Source: Zopfochytrium polystomum (lineage: Eukaryota; Chytridiomycota; Chytridiomycetes; Chytridiales; Chytridiaceae). Taken from it: 64,000 nt of DNA. Numbering within the stretch: the stretch's first letter is position 1; each line of letters begins with the position of its first letter. Where the stretch lies: NCBI GenBank assembly GCA_025765615.1, contig JAIVFJ010000109.1, positions 124,001-188,000 of the forward strand. Reading direction: 5' to 3'. Shown piece after piece: positions 10,444-20,398 of this stretch. Below the pieces are notes generated by a model, which did no database searches, was not told the origin of the DNA, and worked only from the letters and a program-made list of their open reading frames with translations. A program made the position numbers and the translations under genes.

Positions 10444-10751
10444 TGTTATGAATCACCCTCTGGAAACCTCTGGAACCTTCTAGAACATTCCTTCATGGAA
10501 CCTTGTGGAACCTTCTGGAACCTTCTTTGCTTTCCTGACTTGTCTTGTTGTCATTGGTATCATTGGTATCATTGTATTACTAATTGCTCTTTCTGGAACT
10601 TTCTTTGAGTCTTGACAAGGAAGACTCTCAAAAGGTGTAAAAGGGGGATGGGGGACCTGTCCCATCCCTCAAGTGAATTATTGTTTCCAATACAATCATC
10701 ACTCCTCTCAGTTCCTTGTCTGCCTTGCCCTGTCCTGCCATGTTCCTGACA
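10444..10751 (+). mobile_element. Solo LTR, family A, copy 2, nested in LINE
   Basis: It is 308 bp with the same TGTTATG...CCTGACA ends as 1224-1531. Flanks share four of five bases (GCACC at 10439-10443, TCACC at 10752-10756), consistent with a 5-bp target duplication. The LINE reading resumes after it, so the LTR inserted into an existing LINE. The TATA box has mutated to TGTAAAAG (10636-10643). Confidence 0.85.
10498..10525 (+). promoter_or_regulatory. Heat-shock-element array in LTR copy 2
   Basis: The same six-unit GAA/TTC array as in copy 1. In addition, the block at 10473-10490 (GAA-CC-TTC-TA-GAA-CA-TTC) is a perfect four-unit heat-shock element here. Retention in both copies argues that the arrays belong to the LTR family. 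Confidence 0.6.
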
Positions 10752-11259
10752 TCACCCCTCAATGCCACACATTTGGATGCCACCACACAAATGATTGTCC
10801 TCACAACTGGCTCCTTACGCGAAGAGGAGCCTTGGCTTGGCGTCAGCACTACCTCGGCCTTGCTCGTCCAGCTCTTGGTACTCTTCGGATTCGACGCACA
10901 GTTCAGGTCTCCAACCCACCTCCACAGGCAGCTCCTCCTCGCCCTCCGCTTCCTGGGCCCCCAGACATACATTGAGCACTATCACCTACCCCTGCTCCAT
11001 TCCTCCTCCGCGCCTCTGCCCTCTTCCTCTCTTTTCTCCGCATCTTCACCCTCTCCGCTGTCATTGACACTTTCTGCAAGGCCTGGGCCAAATTTTGTCT
11101 CCTTATTTTCTCTCTCTTTTGTTGTCTGGTGGTGTTGCCTTTCCTTTATTTCCTTCCCAGTGGGTAAGTGGCTAGGGTGGCCTGTGTGTGGCAACGTACT
11201 TGGTTCTGTCAAGGATCTTGGCTTCCTGCCATTCCTGCATGGCATTAAACTCTTCCTGT

Positions 11260-11297
11260 CACGCAGCTCCAGCTGCGTGGAATAATAAAATAAAAAG
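11260..11297 (+). other. LINE 3' stem-loop and A-rich tail
   Basis: CACGCAGCT and AGCTGCGTG form a 9-bp stem with a CC loop, followed at once by AATAATAAAATAAAAAG. A terminal hairpin plus A-rich tail is typical of the 3' end that LINE reverse transcriptases recognise. Confidence 0.65.
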
Positions 11298-11895
11298 AGG
11301 AAAAGAAAAGGGGTCGAGTCACCGGCACTGCGGGACAGTCCGTGCGCGTAACGGGTCGCGATGAATGACTGGTGTGGGGTGTCCGTGTGTGATGATCGGG
11401 GCAGCGGGTGATCGCGTCGTGTGGCGATGAGGCGGCGTCGATCCTGCTCGCAGATCCTCCTTCAACTTGCAAGGGCCCTCGAGATAGATCTATTTCGACA
11501 GGTTTCTCCCGCTGCCGCCCAAAACCCAAAAGCAACATGAAAAACACAAAGGGAACACGCTCAGAAGGCATGGGCTGCAGCAAAGGAAGCGGCTGGCGCT
11601 TCCACAACGATGAAGATCTAATCGACCCGAGGAAACCTTGGCGTTCGGGCGCTAAGTTACACGCTCGGTAGACCGTGGAGGACAGCGCAAGAACAGCGCA
11701 TGGAGCGGCTCGTCGAGAACAGCGGCAAGACTGCGGTGAGAGGCCTCTGAGAGCGAGCGCTTTGTTGACGATCGATGTGCAGGAGCGGGCGGGGCCTGGG
11801 ATGCAGTGGCACGTTTGAATTTGACCCTCGTGGGCTAAGGGAATGCCCCTCAAGTACACAGCCGAAATTACCAAACCAGCATCCCCAAAAACCCA
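11298..11895. other. No recognised gene
   Basis: Between the LINE tail and the membrane-protein gene I find no conserved domain. The long minus-strand frame to 11874 has no recognisable motif. Confidence 0.3.
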
Positions 11896-12587
11896 TCACC
11901 AAAACGCGCGCCCTCCCGGCGCGTACACCCCGTCCGCCCTCGCTCTCTCGACGCACTCCCACACCAAATGGTACACCAGCACATGCCACACGCACCCGTG
12001 GCCCACGCTATACCCCCAAGCCCACCCGCACCCCTTCTCGTGGCCCAGCGCCTCGCCTGCGACCGCGCCCGCCAGCGCCGCGGGCGCCATCCACGCCGTC
12101 GCGGCGTTGCTCAGCACGCCCCACATGGCGCGCGGCGTGCACGTGAACGGCAGCGCCACGACGATCGCGGCGGCGCACGCGCGGTCGAGGGTGAGGAGGA
12201 GCCGCTCCTCGGTGCGAGGGGGCAGGAAGCGGAGGACGTGCGGGCCCGCGAGGCCAGGGTGGGAGCGGTAGCTGCGTTCTGTAGCGTGGTAGAGCGTCGA
12301 GAAGAGCAGGGAGGCGGTCGTGAGGGTCGTCAGGATGGGCGATCTGGAGTATGTGATTAGAATTGATTTTTTGGGGGGGATGGCCTCACGACGCTCACAC
12401 CAATTGAGCGTCGATTCATTCACCTCGCGGCGATGATGGGCCGGAGGGCGTAAAAGTTGGTGACGGCGAGGATGAAGTTGTGGATGTTGAAGGTCGGCGA
12501 TGCTTGGGGCGACCGCGCCGTGCCAGCCTGCGCCGAGGACGACGACGGGGTCGGACGTTGCGGTGGCGGTACGACCGTGTCAGCCAT
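11896..12587 (-). CDS. Small multi-pass membrane protein, possibly CREST-like
   Basis: Exons are 12587-12424 and 12343-11896 (203 aa), joined over an 80-nt intron with donor GTGAAT and acceptor CCAG in phase 2. After a Pro/Ser-rich N-terminus there are several hydrophobic segments (starting around FILAVTNF, ILTTLTTASLLF, AAAIVVALPF, and two more). Polar residues sit in them: S-T-L-Y-H in helix 2, LDR at the start of helix 3, and G-H-G-C-V-W-H near the end. A Ser...His, Asp, His...His pattern is the metal-site signature of the CREST superfamily (alkaline ceramidases, PAQR, TMEM8/DUF3522). The final His spacing is x4 rather than the usual x3, so the match is tentative. It could be another four-to-six-helix membrane protein. 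Confidence 0.6.
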
Positions 12588-12659
12588 TCGATCCTCGTAC
12601 AGTTGCGAAAGGGTGAAGAACAGTACTCCTAAGGATTGCGCCACCGTCGCTCTCCTCAA

Positions 12660-13146
12660 AGCTCCTCGTTCACCTCTCGTTCACCTCCTCGGGCGGCGTC
12701 AAATGCGCGTTGAGTATCCTCCGGCGGCACCGGTGTTCCGTTGCTTTTCGTCAAGACTGGAGAGCGGTTCGATTGGTTCCAACCAACGATTGACTAAGCG
12801 GCGCACACGGGATTGGTGCGATAACCCGCCAAGGGCAAAGTTTGAACGACTCTCTCTGTCATGCCTCCACCCGCACATTGCCGCCCAGTGCGAGCGTGAA
12901 CGAGAGGAAGAGAAAGAAAAAGATCTCTAGACAGATAGATATTCTTCCAGCCCCAGCCCAGCAGCCAGCACCTTGCCCATAAATGCAGTGCTATGCCGAA
13001 AAAGACCGAGAAGCAAAGCAAAACTCAGAGACAGGCGAGCAAAGCAATGACATCGACAGCCACTCGAGTCGCAACAACGTCGACGACAACCTCCGGCACC
13101 CACGTCGTCTCCTGCCCCCCACTGCCACGGCATCGTCCCGCTGACG
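12660..13146. other. Intergenic, divergent promoter region
   Basis: This lies between the minus-strand membrane gene and the plus-strand gene at 13147. It should hold both promoters. No specific regulatory motif was recognised. Confidence 0.4.
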
Positions 13147-15738
13147 ATGCTCGTCGCAGTCGACCAAAGTCGCGCTGCTGGAATGGCCCCGCTCCCTGCC
13201 CGCGTCGTTCCTGCCACCTCCACTCAGCCCGCCGGAGAAGGCGGCAGCAAGATCACCCCACCCCCACCTGCATCCGTCACAAAGTTCGCCAGCGACCCAG
13301 TCCGCCCTGGCTTGGCAGCCTCAGGCACAAAGACGCCCGTCCGCACCCCGCCGGTCCGAACCGCCCTTCGAAAGTCCACTTCCAGCGTCAGCGTCCCCGC
13401 GTCGGCCACCCCGACGAGGAGGCAATCGCAGCCCTCCACGCCACCTACACCCGTCACTCCGGCTGTTGAGATGACCTCCTCCCGCCCGGCCGTTCCTGTC
13501 CCTGCGGACTCGAGTGATCATGACAAGCACCTTCAAGACGCGTACCGCCCCTCCCCGCCGTCCCCCGCGACGCCCCGCACCTCAGCAATCGCCGTCAGTG
13601 TCACGCCGCCAAGCACCCCTGGACAAGAGCCACCCACCGAGAGCGAGATACCGGTGATGCCTAACCTGGACATGGAAAGCATCCTGCGTACGGACCAGCA
13701 GCTCGGCGGCCGGCGGTTCTTCCTCAGCGACGTGGTCAAGGTCAGGGGCCCTGAGCCGGCAGCTACGCCGGTGGTGGATCTGCTCATGCCGGACGGGTCT
13801 GTGCGAGCGCCCGCGGCGCGTTCGGTGCCGGTGTCTCAGGCGAGGTACTGTGGACTGGGCGGCAGGTGGTCGCAGCTGGGCAAGCGGACCGTGTGGACGA
13901 GGTTGCCGACCGTGGTGCTGGAAGGGACGCTTGGTCGGAGCTTTGAGCCGCCGGAACTGTTCGATGCCCTGCGCGTCGTGGCGAACGATTTGGACAGTTT
14001 TGGAAGGTTCTTGGAAAAGCAGGCTCCATACAAGGTTCACCCTCCATTTATTTATATTTTGTTATTTTGTTTGGAGTTTTCCAGTTCGCTTTGCCCACAA
14101 CTCCTTACCTTGCTTGCACCTGCCAGGCCGTCATTTCATCCGGCATTTGGGATGATGCAGATAGTGCTGTTCGCGAGGTTCAGTCCGAATCGATAGAGTC
14201 TATCCGCAACGGGACTTTCGAGTCGAAGAGCACTGCCTTGATGCGCCAGATCAACGACGTGATCAAGGCCCTGGAAAATATCATCAGTTCGGCGACGCAT
14301 CTCGACGTCAACCAGTGGATTATCTGGCGAGAGGCGCAGGCGCGCGTCGTCATCCTCTCCAAGGAGCTCGAGGATGTCGTCTTGATCTGGGCAAGCTGGC
14401 GTTCATCGCTCAAGCTGCTTCACGTCGTTTACGACGCGAAGGGCAATTGGCCACTGAGAGGTCACTGCAGCTTGTGCTTGCAGCTGCTTGACGTAGTCGA
14501 ACTGCTCTACACGGGCCTCGGCATATTCAAGGACGCTGCCGAGCTTTGGCTGCATCGGAAGGAGCTGATACGCTTCGTTCCCTTCCACGCAGAAGAGCTG
14601 GTGTGGCAAAATCACATTTTACTTGTGCGACATTACTAACGAGGAAAACACGTAGCTATGGAAACAAGTACTCGAGAGCAAAAAGTTGCTTCTTGACGTC
14701 GTCCTTCCGCCTCACCGGCCAAAGTGGGGGCCGAAGCTAGTACCATTCAAACTCAACTCCGACAGCAACTCCGAGTTTGCGCGAAAGCTCCGGTTCGTCT
14801 CGTCCGCCAGCGTAACCTACCGCGGCTTCGACGAGCACTACAGCACCCTGACGCTCAGTTGCAAGCGACCTATCGGCAGCGTGGCTCTGCCGATCGCAAA
14901 CTGGCTTGAATTCAGCTCGGGCAGCGGCCGACGGCTTCGCGCCGCGGGGACGCTCAAGGACGACAGCAGGCGCAGGCTGCTGTCCCGATACATACCGCAC
15001 GGTCGGTTGCTGCTCAACCCGCAACTGCTTTCCGGAAGTGGTACAAGTGATGGTGGCGGCGGCGCGAGGACGGGAGACGGCTGCTCATCTTTGCCGCCGC
15101 CTCCGCCGATCGAGACGGCGGAGGCGGTGATGCAGACCATCACGTTCGCGTTCGAGACGGCGCCCGACTTTCGTCTGCTCTGGGCCGCGACGGTCGCGGC
15201 GCTCGCGCTGGAGGAGGACGAGGCGGCGGCGCGATCGTCGCAGAGCGTGTGGCTGGGCATGACGAGGGAGGGCCACGAGGTGCTGCAGGTGGGTCTGGTC
15301 AGGACGAAACGGACCGAGGCGTGCCCCGAGGTCGCGTTTGACGGAAAGGAGCTGGTGTGGGTGGGCTGCATGTGTCCGGCGACGTGCGAGAGCTGCTTTG
15401 GACTCGCCGGCGGAGCGTGCGAAAGAGGAAGGCAGAACTTGAACGGCCGCACTTACCAGGTTTATTTTGTCGGCTCGGTTTCGGCCACGGGTCGCTGTTC
15501 GCGCGAGGCCACCTTGGTCACTACTCACCCGGTGCCGTTGACGGAAAAATGGGAGGATGTCTCGTTTTTGTGATAGCAGAATGAGGAAGAGGCAGAGGAA
15601 CGAGACTGGCTCGAGGATACCACTTACGGGATTTCACTGTTCTTTGCCAGCAAGGTGAATCTTCAATCTATGAGGCAGCTTCCAATCATCGTCCAGCAAA
15701 GTTCTGCCCCAGTCAACTGTCAACGTTCGTTGATGTAG
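13147..15738 (+). CDS. Four-exon protein of unknown family (774 aa)
   Basis: Exons are 13147-14034, 14127-14600, 14656-15459 and 15580-15738. All three introns (92, 55 and 120 nt) are phase 0 with GT...AG ends, and the spliced length is an exact multiple of three. Residues 1 to about 170 are a disordered Pro/Ser/Thr leader. A folded part follows, starting near GGRRFFLSDVVKVRG and rich in Trp and Leu helices. The third exon has a second probable domain opening near VSSASVTYRGFDEHYS and a Cys-rich patch (GCMCPATCESC). The short last exon is acidic. I do not recognise the family. The last exon contains a possible further donor (AAG/GTGAAT at 15655), so the C-terminus may differ. Confidence 0.65.
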
Positions 15739-16223
15739 AAGACTTTTTCCACTTAAGTCCCCACTTTCCACCACCGCCCGAACAACAACGCCCCAAAAGC
15801 AGTCGACCATGACTCGATGTGCGCCGGCAGCATCGGCCGATGGGTAGATAGCGTTCAGAATGCCTCGCTCCTGCGCGAGCTCACTTTCTAAACACACAAC
15901 AGAAAAGCTCATTTATCGCCACACGCTGAAACCATCACGGCCACTCCTCTCCCCTCACAGCCACTGCGCACCACACTCTCCCACGCAGCCGCAGTCTCGG
16001 TCCAAGATCGTCCAAATCATTCGCTTTATTGCAGGCGAAAATAGGGAGGGAGAAATGGATCGCTGCTGAAAAACTATGCACGAAAAAACCGCAAAAGTGA
16101 AACGGAATAAAAACAGTGAAAGGGAAAGAAAAAGACCACGGCAACAAAGGGTTAAGACTCCTAGATGTCCCTTGCCTTTCCCGCAAGCGTATGGTCTCTT
16201 GGTCGCTGTGCTTGCTCGAGCAA
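15739..16223. other. Intergenic, no recognised gene
   Basis: This separates two convergent genes. It presumably contains the 3' end of the micro-exon transcript on the minus strand. AATAAA-like sequence occurs but is not decisive. Confidence 0.3.
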
Positions 16224-16915
16224 TCAGTGGCCTCGGCCTCGGCCTCGCCCGCCTTTGCGCAAAAATTGTTAAACAATATTTTGCACCAATCATGAAGAGA
16301 AAGGAACGGAATTTGGGCGGCTATGGGTCCACGGCAAGAGAAAAAAGAGAGGACGAAAAAATCGAAAGGAAGACTTCTTACCAGGTGGGGGCGGAAGTGG
16401 GTGTGCCGCTGGAAAAAACGAAAAGCAAACGTCGATCGGCAAAGTTCAATAATGGACGAGCACGAAACAAACAAGGCAACTGAAATCGGCGCTTACGGTG
16501 GTTAGGAGGGAACCCTTTTGTTGTTGTCATGAGTGGGTTGTTGAGGGAGAGAACGACAGGCAAAGGTTTAGCAATCGTTGCCGGGAGTTGGAAAAAGAAA
16601 AGATTAGAAGGCTGCAACAATGAGGTCGCGCAAAGGAGAAAGGAGAAAGCATGAAGATCGCTGATCAGAAGCTCCAAAGCAGTGACTCACGTGGGCGTGG
16701 AGGAGAAGCAGGGCCTGGTTGGTGGAGGTACAGGTAAAAGGAACGATTAAGGTTGGTTGCAAAAACTGAAGAAGCAAAATTGGCTTACGGGGAGGCGGCT
16801 TTCCCTTCGGATCCCACTTAGCCTCAGAGCTTGACGAGGCTTGAGCGGGGTCGACAAAGACCACGAAGAGAGCGGCAGCGATGGCGAGGAGCGAGAAGAA
16901 GGACTTTGAAACCAT
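16224..16915 (-). CDS. Micro-exon gene for a secreted Pro- and Gly-rich peptide (74 aa)
   Basis: Proposed exons on the minus strand are 16915-16789 (127 nt), 16714-16691 (24), 16514-16497 (18), 16408-16382 (27) and 16252-16224 (29). Exon 1 encodes a classic signal peptide (a long Leu/Ala/Val core ending DPAQA) and ends in phase 1 at a GTAAGC donor. The three internal exons are all multiples of three, so every junction is phase 1, and each is followed by GTGAGT, GTAAGC or GTAAGA. The last exon reads GGRGRGRGH then TGA. The spliced length is 225 nt, exactly 75 codons. The mature part is Pro-rich (for example RPASPPRP). The 18-nt exon is least certain because its acceptor (AAAAG) lacks a pyrimidine tract; dropping it keeps frame. 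Architecture matches the gene at 33011-33888. No function can be assigned. Confidence 0.65.
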
Positions 16916-17220
16916 TGTTCACTGGGCACCGCACGATTTTGATACTTGGTGAAAGCTTGAACGATGGATGGCAACTGGAATGAGTTTGCCGCCTGCGGGG
17001 TCCATCCATTTATACTGGCGCTGGGTGTGAAGGGAAAAGGAAGAGACAAGAAAGAACTCGAACCGGCGGCGCAAAGTGGATTCAACAACGTTCTCAAGTT
17101 TTACAAACAACGCGCAAACACGCGTGCGGAAGCAGCGCGGAAGCTCGTTTTGCTTGTCCGTGCGTGCTCAGCCTGCCCGAGCCGACGCAGCGCTTGTTTC
17201 TCCACAAACAAGAGAGTAAA

Positions 17221-17254
<34 letters not shown>

Positions 17255-17736
17255 TGCTTTGTCATCTGGCGCAGCACTGTTTTTTTTTCTCGTTGTCCTG
17301 TGCACGAAAATATCCTGTTGTTTTTTTCCGTCTTCTGCCTTTCGCGCCCAGAACGGAGAAACAGAAAGAGAAAAACAAAGAAAAAATCACCATCAAAATT
17401 TTTATCCCCGTGTTTTTTGTCTCCCGCCCGCTTCCGACGTGTTCGAACAACAAATCCGCCCGCGCCCATCAGACACGGAAACATAAACGTTGTCCACGTG
17501 CCGTTCTCTCTTCGTTTCCCGTCCTCTCCCCCCGATCGCACACCGCCCAGCACTCTCTCCCCGTTGTTGTTTGCGCAACTGCTTTCATCATCTGCGGAAA
17601 TCTAAAAAAGGGCGGCCTTCTTGCCTGGTCCGCGATCAGGCCAGCCGCAGGCGGATCCGCTAAGGCCAGTTTCTGCGTTTTCTCCCTTCCCGTCTTGACC
17701 TCGCTCGCCTCGAATTGGTCGTCGCACAAACTTTTG
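16916..17736. other. Upstream region with (GT)n microsatellite
   Basis: This holds the likely promoter of the micro-exon gene and a GT repeat at about 17222-17251. No further gene was recognised. Confidence 0.4.
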
Positions 17737-18471
17737 TGTTGAGGATTGGAAATAGCTAAACACACAGATGAATAGAAGATTCTTAATGGGAATTCGTACC
17801 CACTAGCAGTGTAGCAGGGTGACTGCGTACAAGGATTGTGAAGGACTGGAGGCAGATTTTGGGGTAGGGGGCTTTTATTCAATGAGGTTCTTCTTATCTT
17901 CACTGTTGCTTCCCTCTCACACCCTACTGCCTTTTATACTGCCCAGGAGGAAAGACACTTCCCCAAATTTTGAGGATGTTTGGGCCACTTTGCACTTTAC
18001 CAAGTGCAAGTGCCATACTGCGGACAAATCCTCCCAAAATTCTGTCTGCCCAAATTCCAACAATTCTCCCACTATATTGAGGAAGGGTAACTGACTGTCG
18101 GTTCTCGCAGAGGCAGAGATGAGGTTGAGACGTATTTGAACACAAAGAACGACGAGGAAAATGAGTCAATAGAAATATTGAGCGTGGCGGGAGGCTCCCT
18201 TCCACAGGAGGCAGTTAACCATCTTTGTGTTGAGGACGGTCTAGACACCTGCACAGTGATTGGGGATGAAGAAGTTCGGATATGCTTGGGAAGATGCATC
18301 ACAATCAAGGCATACAGTACCTGCGTAGTGATTGGGATGAAGAAGTTCCCTTGATCACTGAGCGTAAAACAAGAACTGCTTATAAAGGACTCAGAGGATA
18401 GGAGGAAAAAGAAAGGAAGAAGTGGAAGAAATGGGTAAAGGAAGGGGCATGTGCATTATGTCTTCTCAACA
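17737..18471 (-). mobile_element. Probable solo LTR, family B
   Basis: The 735-bp unit is bounded by TGTTGAGG and CTCAACA, which are TG...CA ends with a short inverted repeat. Read on the minus strand it has a TATAAAAGG box near 17935 and an AATAAA signal near 17880, the order expected in an LTR. Candidate target duplications (TTTTG and CATTG) agree in only three of five bases. A segment of about 190 bp is shared, with divergence, with 28935-29125. No internal retroelement genes adjoin it. Confidence 0.6.
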
Positions 18472-19071
18472 CATTGGCCCAATGTTTGACTATCGGGACA
18501 TGAAGGCGATGCCCGCTACTGAGACAAAATTTATGAAATAATCTATGTGCCGGTCATCGCGGCTGCGTTGCGGTTCCCCACTTGAATATGAAAAGCCCGT
18601 GCTTTTACCTCTGTCAGCGCTATCAACGGCGAAAGATGGCGGCGTCAATCAGTTGCGTCTTATGAAAGTTGTCTCAAACACTGTTGCGATCTTCTCATTG
18701 TGTTGACTTAGTGAGCTTGGTGTTGCTTCCTACCCACCGCACCAATTCTGCGCCGGGTGCCTCGGGTCGACCGCGTCAGACGTCTTGTGTTCGCTTCTTT
18801 CTCACCATAACCCGAACCTGGATGCTGGCTGCATTTAACATGGCGTTATCGCGTGGATGCTGTGAAAGAAATTCTTGCTTGACCGAGGTTTTTTTTCTTC
18901 TCGGAATACTCGGCGGTGCGATCCCCGCAAGCCTGGCGAAGCATGGGACACTCGAAAATACCAACCAATGATGGATGTAAATTTTCAAGACAGGGCCTGT
19001 ATCAAAGTTCCAGCAAAGAGCGTGCTGATGGACATCCAGGTTTGATTGGGGCAGTGCTTTGTGCTCACGAC
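18472..19071. other. No recognised gene
   Basis: Short frames on both strands (about 100 aa) lack any motif. This is the 3' flank of the minus-strand repeat-protein gene. Confidence 0.3.
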
Positions 19072-20196
19072 TTAATTTTCCAAAGACCACGCTTCCCACT
19101 CCGCTCGGCGGTCTTTCCACCACTCAACAACTACAGGCGGCTTCGACAAAAACAACTCCCCAGCGTTTGTTAAGACCGCTCGCGCATCGGAGCTGCTTTG
19201 CATCCACCGCTCAAACAGGCCGGATTCGCGCCACCAGTCTAGCATTTCCAGATTGTTCGCTTCCTTAAAAGGGACAGCGTCCCAGTCAACCTTGAGCCCG
19301 CTTTCCCGCCACCACTGCAGGCTCTTGATCTGCCGGGACCGAAAGGTATCGACGACGACCATCCTTGAATACTTGATCTTGCATCCGCTGTCCTTCCACC
19401 ACTGAAGAACGTGCGTCTGTCCGTTCCTACTCGCCAGTTCCATTGCGCCGTCATCGTACCACAGCTCCAGCCCGCTGTCCTTCCACCACTGCATCACATC
19501 CGAATACCCCTTGCGCGACGCCCAGCTCACCACATCGGTGCCGTACTTGAGTGGAAGCCCGCTGTCCCTCCACCACTGCAGCACCCCGACCCGACCCGCG
19601 CCGCTGGCCGCCGTCATCGCGCGGCCGTCGTACCGCAGCTCGAGCCCGCTGTCCTTCCACCACTGCAGAACGGAAATCCACCCGTTTCGAGACGCAATCT
19701 CCAAGCAGTCTTTGCCGTACGCGAGCGGAAGCCCGCTCCCCTTCCACCACCGCAGCACGCCGACTTTCCCGGCACCGCTGGCGTCTCGCATCGCGCGGTC
19801 GTCGTAGCGCAGCTCTAGCCCGCTGGCCTTCCACCAGTGGAGGAGATCGACGCGGCCCGTTCTGCATGCGACCTGGACCGCCCACTCGGTATACGATATC
19901 TTCAACCCGCTGTCCTTCCACCACTGCAAGGTCTCGACCGAACCCACGTAGTCCAGCGTGTCCTCGCAGATGGCGCCAGACATCCTCGCGAGCGTTAGGT
20001 GCTTCCTGAGAAGCTCGAGGACGGGGATGGGGCTGAACGTGCCGACGCGGAATTCTGGCAGCTCGATGAGGGCGTGGACGAGGATCCGGCGGAGACGAAA
20101 GAGGGCCGCGACGGTGAAGCGATCGCGAGGGCAGCTTGCGAAGGTGCAGATGGTGATGGCGGGCAGGTCATGGAGGTGAGGCCGCCGCGGTGCCAT
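19072..20196 (-). CDS. WWKDSG-repeat (ankyrin-like) protein, intact
   Basis: A single uninterrupted exon of 374 codons starts at ATG 20196. The N-terminus has the family opening (a TICTF...RDRFTVAALFRL block), then an amphipathic region. Nine repeats of about 29-30 residues follow, each carrying L-x-W-W-K-D-S-G-L-x-L-x-Y and then an A-x-x-x-A-S segment. The helix-turn-helix spacing and length resemble divergent ankyrin repeats, so a protein-binding solenoid is likely. The last two units drift (LKVDW, LFERW), and the tail ends with VVVEWWKDR. No enzymatic domain is present. Codon use is GC-rich, like its sister loci at 34.5-48.6 kb. Confidence 0.8.
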   Translation of the reverse strand: MAPRRPHLHDLPAITICTFASCPRDRFTVAALFRLRRILVHALIELPEFRVGTFSPIPVLELLRKHLTLARMSGAICEDTLDYVGSVETLQWWKDSGLKISYTEWAVQVACRTGRVDLLHWWKASGLELRYDDRAMRDASGAGKVGVLRWWKGSGLPLAYGKDCLEIASRNGWISVLQWWKDSGLELRYDGRAMTAASGAGRVGVLQWWRDSGLPLKYGTDVVSWASRKGYSDVMQWWKDSGLELWYDDGAMELASRNGQTHVLQWWKDSGCKIKYSRMVVVDTFRSRQIKSLQWWRESGLKVDWDAVPFKEANNLEMLDWWRESGLFERWMQSSSDARAVLTNAGELFLSKPPVVVEWWKDRRAEWEAWSLEN

Positions 20197-20398
20197 GAAT
20201 GATTGAGTGACTCTCTCTGTTTTGCCAGTATTTATCTCCGATTAGAGTCCAAGCGGGCGGCCCAACACACAACAAATGCGCGAGCCCTGTCTGTCTGGGC
20301 ACTGCACATCGGTCCCATCAATCAATAACATCCACGTGGAGAAGCAATCTCCGCCCACAGCGTCATTGTGGCCCTGTTCGTGTTTCTTGATACTCAAT

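Larger units (their letters stand above)
8170..11297 (+). mobile_element. 5'-truncated LINE with RNase H (relic)
   Basis: From about 8190 the + strand encodes the C-terminal end of a non-LTR reverse transcriptase. A segment opening near TPNPPISVSG leads to the catalytic-type VDDTN box, followed by the thumb-like FRHLGNFFTADG stretch. An RNase H-like part (TDGS...; SSATAELVGLLSAL; LDNSSVV) lies around 9410-9620, and a Cys-His cluster (CHRC...ETFSHVFRCP) at about 9835-9895. The frame is broken several times. The 3' part continues beyond the nested LTR (10444-10751) to a hairpin and an A-rich tail at 11260-11297. RNase H-bearing fungal LINEs include Tad-type elements; the exact clade cannot be set by eye. 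The endonuclease and most of the RT are missing, as expected of 5' truncation. A related copy lies at 62990-64000. Confidence 0.75.

Noticed and set aside
16441..16480. Alternative exon after the GATTTCAG acceptor in the 16-kb micro-exon gene
   Set aside because: No usable donor follows, and the reading would leave the frame. The 27-nt exon further on fits better.
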